64,000 nt of DNA from Stanieria cyanosphaera PCC 7437. GTDB lineage: Bacteria; Cyanobacteriota; Cyanobacteriia; Cyanobacteriales; Xenococcaceae. Shown one piece after another: positions 9,382 to 17,431 of this stretch. The translations under genes were made by a program, and so were the position numbers. Where the stretch lies: NCBI RefSeq assembly GCF_000317575.1, contig NC_019748.1:310001-374000 (forward strand), read 5' to 3'. A model generated the notes under the pieces. It saw nothing but the letters and a program-made list of their open reading frames with translations, was not told where the DNA came from and ran no database searches. Numbering within the stretch: the first letter of the stretch is position 1; each line of letters begins with the position of its first letter.

Positions 9382-10407
9382 ATGAGTTACCAAGAATCAA
9401 TTGCAGCAGCATGGGCAAAAATTGAAGGATTAATTGATGGTTTTATTGTTTTACTGCCTAATCTTGTTTTAGCAGTGATTGTTTTCATCGCGTTTTTTTT
9501 TCTTGCCAGATGGCTAAAGATGCTTGTTAAACGCCTCACCCGCAGACATCGACAAGCGAGAAATTTGGGAATGGTTTTGGGAAGGTTAGCCCAAGGAACT
9601 GTTATCCTGATCGGTTTATTTGTCGCTTTATCGATTATTATTCCAACATTTAGAGCAGGAGATTTAATTCAACTGCTTGGTATTAGTGGTGTTGCCATTG
9701 GTTTTGCTTTCCGTGACATTTTGCAGAATTTTCTAGCAGGAATTTTAATTCTTTTAACCGAGCCTTTTAAGATTGACGATCAGATCGTTTTTAAAGAATA
9801 TGAAGGAACGGTAGAAAATATCCAAACTCGTGCAACGATAATTAGAACCTATGATGGTCGTCGAATTGTCATTCCTAATTCAGAACTGTTTACTAATTCA
9901 GTTACCGTGAACACGGCTTTTGAGAGTCGTCGAATGGAATACGATGTCGGGATTGGCTACGGTGATAATATTGATGAGGCAAAACGATTAATTCTAGAAG
10001 CACTTGACAGTATAGATACTGTTCTGAGAGAGCCTGCGCCTGACGTACTAGTTATAGATTTGGCGGAAAGTACAGTTAATATTCGCACCCGATGGTGGAT
10101 TAAACCACCACGACGTGCAGACGATCTTGAAGCACGCGATCAAGTTTTGGCAGCTATTAAAAATAAACTGACGGCTAACGGGATCGATCTACCTTTCCCA
10201 ACCCAACAGATTTTATTCCACGATCAAACCGAAGAGACAGATGGCGATCGCTCTCGGCAAAGAGAAGGTTGGCCTGCTGACAACAAAGGAGTACCAAAGC
10301 CTCGTAGCATCAGCGATTCTCTGCTCAAACTCGCTCAAACACGGTCTTCGAGCAACGGTAATAGTGGCAAGGAAAAGCAAGTAAACTCAAACGATGTGCG
10401 ACCATGA
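9382..10407 (+). CDS. MscS-family small-conductance mechanosensitive channel
   Basis: Inner-membrane channel that opens under membrane tension during osmotic down-shock. The 341-residue protein has three predicted transmembrane segments (about 20-42, 62-87 and the pore helix about 95-125, with GISGVAIGFAFRDILQNF), then the beta-domain (FKIDDQIVFKEYEGTVENI, TYDGRRIVIPNSE) and an alpha/beta cytoplasmic cage. The last 60 residues are a polar, Ser/Arg-rich extension typical of cyanobacterial members. Its stop overlaps the next start by four bases (ATGA), so it is translationally coupled to the DUF2254 gene. This suggests joint function at the membrane. Confidence 0.93.
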   Translation: MSYQESIAAAWAKIEGLIDGFIVLLPNLVLAVIVFIAFFFLARWLKMLVKRLTRRHRQARNLGMVLGRLAQGTVILIGLFVALSIIIPTFRAGDLIQLLGISGVAIGFAFRDILQNFLAGILILLTEPFKIDDQIVFKEYEGTVENIQTRATIIRTYDGRRIVIPNSELFTNSVTVNTAFESRRMEYDVGIGYGDNIDEAKRLILEALDSIDTVLREPAPDVLVIDLAESTVNIRTRWWIKPPRRADDLEARDQVLAAIKNKLTANGIDLPFPTQQILFHDQTEETDGDRSRQREGWPADNKGVPKPRSISDSLLKLAQTRSSSNGNSGKEKQVNSNDVRP

Positions 10408-11738
10408 AAAACGTTAAACTCGGTAAGCTTTGGTATTCGCTCCACTCTAGTTATTGGTTTTTGCCAACCATTTTTGCCATTATCGCGATCGCATTGGCAT
10501 TTACTATGTTGTGGCTTGATCGTGACGGCAATTATGGGCCTTTAGAAAAATGGGGTTGGATTTATACTGGTGGCGCGAATGGAGCGCGTGAGGTACTATC
10601 ATCGGTGTCGAGTTCTACTATTGGCATTGCTGCTACTGCCTTTTCCATTACAATTGTGGCACTTCAGTTGGCAGCGTCTAATTTTGGGCCTAGGTTATTG
10701 CGTAACTTTATGCAGGATACCGGCAATCAAATTGTTTTGGGTACTTTTATCAGTACCTTTATTTATTCGTTATTGGTACTGCGAACTATTCGTGGAGATG
10801 GAGATGATTATGACTCCTTTGTACCGCAACTTTCTGTTACTGTGGGATTGCTTCTTGCTCTGGCTTCAATTGGGGTATTAATCTATTTTATTCATCATGC
10901 TTCTACTATCATTCAAGTGTCGCACGTCATTGTAGAAACGAGTACCGATTTAGACAGCGCAATTGATCGCCTGTTTCCAGAAAAAATTGGACAAAGTGCA
11001 TCCGAGTTGAAACGACCAGTAGAAGAAATTCCCATCGATTTTGACTCCAATGTTTATCGGGTAAGAGCGCAGAGTAGTGGTTATTTGCAAGCGATCGATG
11101 ATGAAGAACTAATCAAGCTTGCTTGTCAGTATAATTTACTATTACGCCTTAACTATCGTCCAGGTCAGTTTATCGTCAAAGGTAGTGAGATAATTTTGGT
11201 CTATCCTAGAGAAAAAGTTAATCGCAAGTTGCTTCAAGAGCTTAACGATGCTTTTATTTTGGGAAAAGAGCGAACCGAGCAACAAGATGTAGAGTTTCCC
11301 ATTGAACAGTTAGTTGAAATTGCTCTACGTGCCATCTCTCCTGGTATTAACGATCCGTTTACTGCCATTCGTTGTATTGACCGTCTCAGTGCTGGATTAT
11401 CGCGCCTTGCTCAAAGAGATTTTCCTTCTCCTTACCGTTATGATGACCATCAAAAACTTCGTGTGATTGCCGAACGAGTAACCTTTGCTGGGTTAGTTGG
11501 TACTGCTTTCAACCAGATTCGACAGTATGGCAAAAGTGATGTCGCCGTAATGATTCGTTTATTAGAAGCGATCGCAACAATTGCTCGTTACACGTCAATT
11601 CCTCAAGAACGCGAAATTCTTTTGCGTCATGCCGAGATGATTAAACGCAATAGTCAACAAGCTATATCTGAAGAATTAGACAAACAAGATCTTGAAGAGC
11701 GTTACCTAACGATTCAAAAAGAGCTTTTAGCAAAATGA
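10404..11738 (+). CDS. DUF2254 membrane protein
   Basis: A 444-residue protein of the DUF2254 family, whose molecular role is not established. The N-terminal third contains four or so hydrophobic segments (about 17-37, 65-88, 105-125, 143-165) with the family sequence SNFGPRLLRNFMQD between them; the remaining two thirds are soluble and include ISPGINDPFTAIRCIDRL, the most conserved family signature. The start codon overlaps the mscS stop by four bases, so the two proteins are produced together. A role in ion homeostasis or osmotic response is inference from that coupling alone. Confidence 0.88.
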   Translation: MKNVKLGKLWYSLHSSYWFLPTIFAIIAIALAFTMLWLDRDGNYGPLEKWGWIYTGGANGAREVLSSVSSSTIGIAATAFSITIVALQLAASNFGPRLLRNFMQDTGNQIVLGTFISTFIYSLLVLRTIRGDGDDYDSFVPQLSVTVGLLLALASIGVLIYFIHHASTIIQVSHVIVETSTDLDSAIDRLFPEKIGQSASELKRPVEEIPIDFDSNVYRVRAQSSGYLQAIDDEELIKLACQYNLLLRLNYRPGQFIVKGSEIILVYPREKVNRKLLQELNDAFILGKERTEQQDVEFPIEQLVEIALRAISPGINDPFTAIRCIDRLSAGLSRLAQRDFPSPYRYDDHQKLRVIAERVTFAGLVGTAFNQIRQYGKSDVAVMIRLLEAIATIARYTSIPQEREILLRHAEMIKRNSQQAISEELDKQDLEERYLTIQKELLAK

Positions 11739-11785
11739 ATTCAACCATCTTGGTTCTTTCTAGACTATTGGCAATTAAGAGCTAA

Positions 11786-13474
11786 TTATTGTAAAAGATA
11801 GCTTTTTAAGCCTAAATTTTGCAGCGACTCAAACGCACCTTCAGCTTTATCTTTATTACTAAATGCTCCTACTTGTAACATTGATTTACCTAAATAAACA
11901 GTAGTAAAAGCATCAGGAAAAAGCGATCGCACTTGAGACTGTTGACTACTATGATTAGCTTCTACTAAAACTCGATATTTAGCGGTTATGGGAGATGGTG
12001 AAGTAACTTGTTCATGTTCTGAACCGAATACGTCTGATAAAGTATTGACCTGATTACGAGGAAGATTAGTAATTGTGGAGGGTTGAGGAGGAAAATTGCT
12101 TTCTGAAATCGAATGATTAGTTGATGCAGTAAAAACCAGTTCCTTGTTAGGATTTGAGTCGGCAACAGAATTAGTATCTGAAGCTGAAGTAGGTAAAGCA
12201 GGAGGAGACGACACTATTGGAGAAGAATTAGAAGTAGGCGGTGGAGAATCAGGTACAGGTACAGGTTTGGGAGATGGTAGAGTTTCGTTACTGGTGAGAC
12301 GAACTAAATTAGTATGAATTGGTGAAGAAGAAGGAAGTATTTGAGCAGTTTGATTTGATGTAGTAGTAGCAACCGATTGCTGAGGAGAAATAGCATTTAA
12401 AACTAAATCAGTTGATGGTTTGGTTGCTGTTGCCGTAACTTCTTGTAATCTATTCTGGGTAATAGTTCCACGAAAATCAATTTCGCCTTCTGTCTTTCCT
12501 TTTATTTCTGTTCCTACGGCTAAAAGAGGATTGTTAGTAGCATTTTGTAAATCTAGCTTGCCATTATTGCGAAACAGATTATTGCCTGGTTGAGCGGTAG
12601 TACCTAAATCTGCTTGAGCATTTGCGATCGCTACCAAGCCATATTCTTGAGAATTTTCGATCTTGTTATCGTGTAAAACCGCTTGAGAATTTCCTTCTAA
12701 AATTACCCCAATTCGATTGCCACTAAAACTATTTCCAATTAAAACAGGTGCAGCATTTTGAACCACACTGACTGCAAAACCCGTTGATTCAAACGTATTA
12801 TTTTTAACTTGAGGTTTAGAAGTACCGTAAACCAATAAACCATTTCCCGCATTATTATGAAAATAGTTATTAGTAATTATTGGCGCACTATTACCATTAA
12901 CAGATAAACCCGTATTTCCGTTACGAATAAAACTACTATTACTAACAGTTGGACTAGCTGATTCAATCCATAAACCATGTCCTCTAGAATGAGGATTTAT
13001 AACTGTTACTCCTGTAATTTCTTTAGAGTTTTTAATTGCCGCGATCGTTACATATTGTCCTGCTGCGGTTGGACTAATAAAATAACCACTACCCTCAATA
13101 ATTACATTGCTTCCTTGTCCTCCAGAAGCACCTCGTAAAGTAACATTAGTTTTAATAATTAAGGGAAATTTTTCCCCTGTTTCTTCATTATATGTTCCTG
13201 GTGCAAGAGCGATCGTAGTGTTAGGTAAAGCTTGTTGTAATGCTTGAGTAATAGTTTTTAATGGTGACGGCTGAGTACCTTCTCCACGATCATTTCCAGT
13301 CTGAGGATCGACATAAATAATATTTGTTTCCGAACTAACTTGTAGTTGAGAATTAACTGATTGAGCAAAAACAAGATTACCTAAAGGGAAAGAAAAGGCA
13401 CAAGCTAACCATAAACTAAAAAAATAGGTTTTCCTGATAATATTAAGATTGCGTGGTTGGTAACTCATAGCCAA
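11786..13474 (-). CDS. Secreted right-handed beta-helix (DUF1565) protein with SPOR-like tail
   Basis: A 562-residue exported protein. An N-terminal signal peptide (hydrophobic TYFFSLWLACAFSFPLG, cleavage likely after the following Ala-Gln) precedes a DUF1565-type segment beginning YVDPQTGNDRGEGTQPSPLK and several parallel beta-helix turns rich in N-N-x-F repeats (about 95-320), as in surface polysaccharide-binding or lyase-like proteins. A Ser/Pro/Thr-rich linker follows (about 360-495). The last 65 residues resemble a SPOR domain (YRVLVEANHSS, then LQVGAFSNKDKAEGAFESL), which in other proteins binds denuded peptidoglycan. A cell-surface role is inferred; no catalytic residues can be assigned. 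Convergent with the DUF2254 gene. Confidence 0.82.
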   Translation of the reverse strand: MAMSYQPRNLNIIRKTYFFSLWLACAFSFPLGNLVFAQSVNSQLQVSSETNIIYVDPQTGNDRGEGTQPSPLKTITQALQQALPNTTIALAPGTYNEETGEKFPLIIKTNVTLRGASGGQGSNVIIEGSGYFISPTAAGQYVTIAAIKNSKEITGVTVINPHSRGHGLWIESASPTVSNSSFIRNGNTGLSVNGNSAPIITNNYFHNNAGNGLLVYGTSKPQVKNNTFESTGFAVSVVQNAAPVLIGNSFSGNRIGVILEGNSQAVLHDNKIENSQEYGLVAIANAQADLGTTAQPGNNLFRNNGKLDLQNATNNPLLAVGTEIKGKTEGEIDFRGTITQNRLQEVTATATKPSTDLVLNAISPQQSVATTTSNQTAQILPSSSPIHTNLVRLTSNETLPSPKPVPVPDSPPPTSNSSPIVSSPPALPTSASDTNSVADSNPNKELVFTASTNHSISESNFPPQPSTITNLPRNQVNTLSDVFGSEHEQVTSPSPITAKYRVLVEANHSSQQSQVRSLFPDAFTTVYLGKSMLQVGAFSNKDKAEGAFESLQNLGLKSYLLQ

Positions 13475-13604
13475 TTTCCTTAAAAATTAGATCGTTTTTT
13501 TGCCTGATCTAAAGACTCAAACTAATTAGTTCAAGTTGCCTTTTAATCCTTGAAAAATAACGTATAATTGCGAAAGTTTAAATTAAATTATTAAGTGTAA
13601 TTAA

Positions 13605-14327
13605 GTGAAACTGTTTGTTTATCATACTCCCGAACTAACTCCTACAGATTGTCTGCCTGATTGTGCAGTTGTGGTTGACGTTCTTCGTGCTACAACTACT
13701 ATTGCTACCGCTTTAAACGCAGGCGCAGAAGCAGTACAAGCTTTTAAAGATCTAGACGAATTGATGAATAAATCGGCAGCATGGTTACCAGAAAAACGTC
13801 TGCGTGCTGGGGAAAGAGGTGGTCAAAAGGTAGAAAATTGCGATTTAGGCAATTCTCCCCTCGATTGCACTCCCAAACTAGTAGGCGGAAAAAGATTATT
13901 TATCAGCACTACTAATGGTACTCGCGCTCTTCAAAGAGTTGAACAAGCTCCTACTGTTATTACTGCTGCCATTGTCAATCGTCAAGCTGCGGTTAATTAT
14001 TTGTTAAAAAATCAGCCAGAAACAGTTTGGATTGTTGGTTCGGGATGGGAAGGTAGTTATTCTTTAGAAGATACTGCTTGTGCAGGTGCGATCGCAATGT
14101 CTTTGCTCAACCAATCTTCAGATCTGGTTGGTAATGATGAAGTAATTGCTGCGATCGCACTTTATACCCAATGGCAAGATAATTTGTTAAAAATGTTTCA
14201 TCAATGTAGTCACGGACAACGTTTATTAAAATTAGATGGTGACGAAGATTTGAAATATTGTGCCACTATTGATCTTTTAGATGTACTTCCAATTCAAAAA
14301 GAACCTGGTGTTTTTATTATCAATTGA
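13605..14327 (+). CDS. comB: ComB-family 2-phosphosulfolactate phosphatase
   Basis: Family of Mg-dependent phosphatases that convert 2-phosphosulfolactate to sulfolactate, a step toward coenzyme M in methanogens. Cyanobacteria do not make coenzyme M, so the in vivo substrate here is unclear. The 240-residue protein has the family length and motifs: [16 protein letters not shown] near residue 25, [18 protein letters not shown] near 68, and STTNGTRAL near 103. The start is GTG, giving [11 protein letters not shown] hairpin with a 7-bp stem follows at 14438-14462. Downstream lies decayed arsenic-resistance DNA. Confidence 0.9.
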   Translation: MKLFVYHTPELTPTDCLPDCAVVVDVLRATTTIATALNAGAEAVQAFKDLDELMNKSAAWLPEKRLRAGERGGQKVENCDLGNSPLDCTPKLVGGKRLFISTTNGTRALQRVEQAPTVITAAIVNRQAAVNYLLKNQPETVWIVGSGWEGSYSLEDTACAGAIAMSLLNQSSDLVGNDEVIAAIALYTQWQDNLLKMFHQCSHGQRLLKLDGDEDLKYCATIDLLDVLPIQKEPGVFIIN

Positions 14328-14437
14328 TGACAAATCGTGTCTATTTATAAAATCTTAGTTTTTGAGATATTTTTTTCAAGACTAGACACAATTGACATTA
14401 AAATTACTAAAAACCAGTCAAAGATCATGACTTTGTA

Positions 14438-14462
14438 CCCACCTCTTGCTCAAAAAGGTGGG
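14438..14462 (+). terminator. Hairpin after comB
   Basis: A 7-bp stem (CCCACCT paired with AGGTGGG) lies 110 bases after the comB stop, without a good T tract. A second inverted pair, GTGTCTA (14337-14343) and TAGACAC (14383-14389), lies between the gene and this hairpin. Either could terminate or protect the comB transcript. Confidence 0.4.
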
Positions 14463-14512
14463 TGTAAACCCAAAATTGGCTATTAACTCAAGTCAGTTGA
14501 ATTAATAGTAAT

Positions 14513-14698
14513 AAACTTCGCTCCTTAGTGATGTTATTTGGTTTGAATTCTGGTGCAGCTTTAGCTACCGTTGTCGGAGTTTTAATCGAAGTACCAGTGA
14601 TGTTGATGTTGGTAGAAGTTTGTAAACGCACTGCGAGTTGGTTTCCTAGAGAACCAGAAAAAGCTACTTTACGCGATCCTCGTTGTTTTAATTGTTAG
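14513..14698 (+). pseudogene. C-terminal remnant of ACR3 arsenite efflux permease
   Basis: An open frame of about 55-60 codons encodes the recognisable end of an ACR3-type arsenite exporter: [20 protein letters not shown], then [20 protein letters not shown] and TLRDPRC, and stops at 14698. Complete ACR3 proteins have roughly 350-390 residues with ten transmembrane helices; here only the final helix and tail remain. No ORF upstream supplies the missing part, because DNA before it belongs to the comB downstream region. The fragment runs straight into a broken arsC, the usual neighbour of acr3, so this is the wreck of an arsenic-resistance operon. Confidence 0.85.
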
Positions 14699-15018
14699 AA
14701 CAAAAAAAGGGAAAAGTTAGCGTGACTTCTTCAGGACTAGAATCAAGTCAAGTTAATCCTACGGCAATAGAAGTAATGTCAGAAATTGGGATTGATATCA
14801 GCGATCAAACTTCTGATCCTCTTAGTGATTTTCAAGCAGAAGATTATGACGCTGTCGTATCTCTTTGTGGTTGTGGTGTTAATTTACCACCAGAATGGGT
14901 AACCAGAGAAATTTTTCAAGATTGGCAATTAGACGATCCTGACGGACAACCAATTGAAACCTTTCGGCCTTCGCGAGGTAACGAGCGTTTAGCGGTGGGA
15001 GGATGTCAAAGGAGTTAG
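14692..15018 (+). pseudogene. arsC: Headless arsenate reductase (arsC) pseudogene
   Basis: Encodes the middle and end of the low-molecular-weight-phosphatase-type arsenate reductase known from Synechocystis: VTSSGLESSQVNPTAIEVM, IDISDQTSDP and SLCGCGVNLPPEWVT. The Cys pair used in the redox cycle (CGC) is present, but the N-terminal 35 or so residues, including the catalytic Cys-x5-Arg loop, are absent. The nominal TTG start overlaps the acr3 remnant. Near the 3' end a GC-rich segment (about 14970-15003) shifts the frame, so the expected tail (compare DVKGV in the next frame at 15003-15017) is lost. The product cannot reduce arsenate. Confidence 0.87.
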
Positions 15019-15034
15019 AATTGATTTTAAAACA

Positions 15035-15268
15035 ATGATTTTGAACGAACGTCAATACGGCATTACTAAAACCAAAATCAAAGAATTTGAACAGGCTCAA
15101 GCTAAACTTATCAATAGTCCTGTTCCAGAAAATCGCAATGAGCAATTGCGTCACAAAGCTTATCTGGATACTATTAATAATCAACTTGAGGTATTGAGGC
15201 GGGAAATACAAGAATACGAAGAACTCAAAAAAGGTGATATCAAGATAAGAAATAGAAACAGGGCGTAA
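15035..15268 (+). CDS. Short antitoxin-like coiled-coil protein, probably truncated
   Basis: A 77-residue Glu/Lys-rich protein beginning MILNERQYGITKTKIKEFEQ. This start, with the following heptad-like helix (QLEVLRREIQEYEELKKG), resembles the N-terminal half of a common cyanobacterial protein that continues into an XRE helix-turn-helix and works as the antitoxin of a HigBA-type pair. Here the reading frame ends (DIKIRNRNRA) before any HTH. No toxin gene lies beside it. It follows the broken arsC directly, and its frame continues upstream through the lost arsC tail. It may be a pseudogene or a short stand-alone version. Confidence 0.55.
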   Translation: MILNERQYGITKTKIKEFEQAQAKLINSPVPENRNEQLRHKAYLDTINNQLEVLRREIQEYEELKKGDIKIRNRNRA

Positions 15269-15325
15269 AATTAATTCACGCCACAGCCTCATAGAAACAA
15301 CGGTTTGCCCTTACAGTACGTTAAC

Positions 15326-15643
15326 CTACAACAAACTTTCTAAATAGGGAACTAATTGATTAGCTTGTACCACTCCTTCAATTTTTTCGACTGGTTGACC
15401 ATTTTTAAACAGTACTAAAGTAGGTAGTGCCTGAATTTGATAATGGGATGCAAGTGCTGGATATTTATCTGTATCGATTTTCACTACTTGCAAGCGATCG
15501 CGTAAATGTCCGCCGACTTGTTCTAAAATCGGACTCATCATTTGACAAGGACCACACCAAGTAGCGTAAAAATCAACTAAAACAGGAACTTGAGAATTTT
15601 CAATTAATTCCTGAAAACTAGAAAATTTCTTTTTGACTGCCAT
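15326..15643 (-). CDS. trxA: Thioredoxin
   Basis: Small dithiol oxidoreductase that reduces target disulfides in the cytosol and links photosynthetic electron flow to enzyme activity. The 105-residue protein has the classical fold signature: FYATWCGPCQMM with the WCGPC active site at about residues 29-33, a cis-Pro in ALPTLVLF near residue 74, and GQPVEKIEGV after it. It resembles m-type thioredoxins, though subtype cannot be fixed here. It is on the same strand as purB but 245 bases away, separated by a GC-rich palindromic element, so cotranscription is uncertain. Confidence 0.95.
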   Translation of the reverse strand: MAVKKKFSSFQELIENSQVPVLVDFYATWCGPCQMMSPILEQVGGHLRDRLQVVKIDTDKYPALASHYQIQALPTLVLFKNGQPVEKIEGVVQANQLVPYLESLL

Positions 15644-15786
15644 GCTTTATAAACTGAATCCTCAGTTGATGACTTACAGCTTTATCATAACTAGAGTCAT
15701 TAATCATTGGTTATTGCTTAATCAATAACTAATAACAAAGCGCGTCAGTAAGATGGTGTGTATTTAAATTTGATCATCCGTATTTT

Positions 15787-15855
15787 CTCCTGCCTTCTGG
15801 AGGGGCTGTGACTCGAATCGAATTCGAGTCCGAGAACAACCCCCGTCCTCCTGCC
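15787..15855. repeat. GC-rich palindromic element flanked by 8-bp direct repeats
   Basis: Perfect inverted repeat GACTCGAAT / ATTCGAGTC with a 3-base loop (about 15809-15830), extended by imperfect pairing of GGAGGGGC with the C-rich right side. The whole lies between two copies of CTCCTGCC (15787-15794 and 15848-15855). Base composition differs sharply from the AT-rich surroundings. It may be a miniature inserted element or a structured RNA in the purB-trxA gap. Confidence 0.5.
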
Positions 15856-15887
15856 GTCTAATTTCTCTGAATCAAAAAATAAAAAGA

Positions 15888-17183
15888 CTAAATTCCAAGT
15901 CGTTGATAAATCTCGTCTAGATTGCGAAGATGATGTTGAGGGTCAAAACAAGCACTAATTTCTTCAGCAGATAAGAATTGATTGACTGTCTCATCTTGAC
16001 TAATTAACTTACGAAAATCTCCATCAATAGTATTCCAAGCTGTATGGGCGCATCCTTGCACAACTCGATAAGCTTCTTCTCGACTCATTCCTTTTTCTAC
16101 TAAAGCGAGTAAGACTCTTTGGGAGAAAATTACCCCTCCATAAACATTCATATTTCGTTTCATATTGTCAGGATAAACCAGTAAATTTTTAACTAAACTA
16201 GTAGTTTCCTTGAGCATGAAATGAATTAAGATACAGCTATCAGGTAAGATTACTCGTTCTACTGCACTATGGGAAATATCTCGTTCGTGCCAAAGAGCAA
16301 CATTTTCTAAAGCTGCCATAGCATTGCCTCGGATAATTCTTGCCATCCCTGTTAAACGTTCTGAACGAATGGGGTTACGTTTATGGGGCATTGCCGAAGA
16401 ACCTTTTTGTTTTTTGGTAAAAAATTCTTCTACTTCTAAAACATCTGTCCGTTGTAAGTTGCGAATTTCGACAGCAAAACGTTCGATTGAAGCTCCTAGT
16501 AAAGCAAGTTGTTGAACGTATTCGGCATGACGATCGCGAGAAATGACTTGAGTTGAAGCAGTATCGGGTTCTAAACCTAATTTTTGACAGGCGATCGCTT
16601 CTACTTGAGGTTCGATATTCGCATAAGTACCAACTGCCCCCGAAATTTTACCCACGGCAATATCTTTTCTCAATCTCACCAAGCGATCGCGATTGCGTAA
16701 TACTTCTGCTAACCATCCTGCTAGTTTAAAACCAAAAGTGATTGGTTCTGCATGAATACCATGAGAACGACCTACCATCACTGTATAACGGTGTTGTTGT
16801 GCTTGATAGCGAATCGCTTGAATCAGTTCTTCTAACTTTTCTAAAATTAAATTGAGACTAGCAACTAATTGTAAAGCTAAACCAGTATCTAAGACATCGG
16901 AACTGGTTAAACCCAAATGAATATATCTACCTGCGTCACCTACATATTCATTAACGTTAGTCAAAAAAGCAATCACATCGTGGCGAACTTCTGCTTCTAT
17001 TTCTAAAACGCGGTTAGGATCAAAATTAGCTTTAGCTTTAATTTCTTCTACTGCTGCTTGAGGAATATAACCTAGTTCAGCTTGCGCGGAGCAGACTGCT
17101 ATTTCTACTTGTAACCAGGTTTTAAATTTATAGTTATCAGTCCAAATTTCGCCCATTTCGGGCAGAGTATACCGTTCAATCAC
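15888..17183 (-). CDS. purB: Adenylosuccinate lyase
   Basis: Catalyses two fumarate-releasing steps of purine synthesis: SAICAR to AICAR, and adenylosuccinate to AMP. It belongs to the fumarase/aspartase superfamily and works as a homotetramer in the cytosol. The superfamily signature SSAMPHKRNPIRSERL is near the middle, with GRSHGIHAEPITFG and LGLTSSDVLDTGLA before it. I chose the GTG at 17183, giving the family start (M)IERYTLPEMGEIW, 431 residues. A TTG at 17210 would add nine residues not typical of the family. No clear ribosome-binding site decides between them. Confidence 0.95.
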   Translation of the reverse strand: MIERYTLPEMGEIWTDNYKFKTWLQVEIAVCSAQAELGYIPQAAVEEIKAKANFDPNRVLEIEAEVRHDVIAFLTNVNEYVGDAGRYIHLGLTSSDVLDTGLALQLVASLNLILEKLEELIQAIRYQAQQHRYTVMVGRSHGIHAEPITFGFKLAGWLAEVLRNRDRLVRLRKDIAVGKISGAVGTYANIEPQVEAIACQKLGLEPDTASTQVISRDRHAEYVQQLALLGASIERFAVEIRNLQRTDVLEVEEFFTKKQKGSSAMPHKRNPIRSERLTGMARIIRGNAMAALENVALWHERDISHSAVERVILPDSCILIHFMLKETTSLVKNLLVYPDNMKRNMNVYGGVIFSQRVLLALVEKGMSREEAYRVVQGCAHTAWNTIDGDFRKLISQDETVNQFLSAEEISACFDPQHHLRNLDEIYQRLGI

Positions 17184-17431
17184 AGTCTGTGCCGAGAATA
17201 CAACTGTCAATTTTACTACTATGTAGGCTTGATCTTAAATATTATTCAAATAATGTCTATTCTGTGTCTTGGTTGCACATTAACAAGGATAGTTTAATTA
17301 GGAATTGTAACTATTAACAGATGTTTAATTAGTACAAGTTATTTAAACTCAAATTATTAAGTTACTCATGAAAAAAAGATTATGTTGCTAAACATTAATC
17401 AACTAACTGAATTTGGGAAGCAAAAAATACT

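Noticed and set aside
10570-10881. 103-codon ORF inside the DUF2254 gene
   Set aside because: It is an alternative frame of a well-supported gene and resembles hydrophobic codon shadow.
14879-15292. 137-codon minus-strand ORF across the arsC remnant
   Set aside because: It is antisense to two recognisable plus-strand coding pieces and has no recognisable domain.
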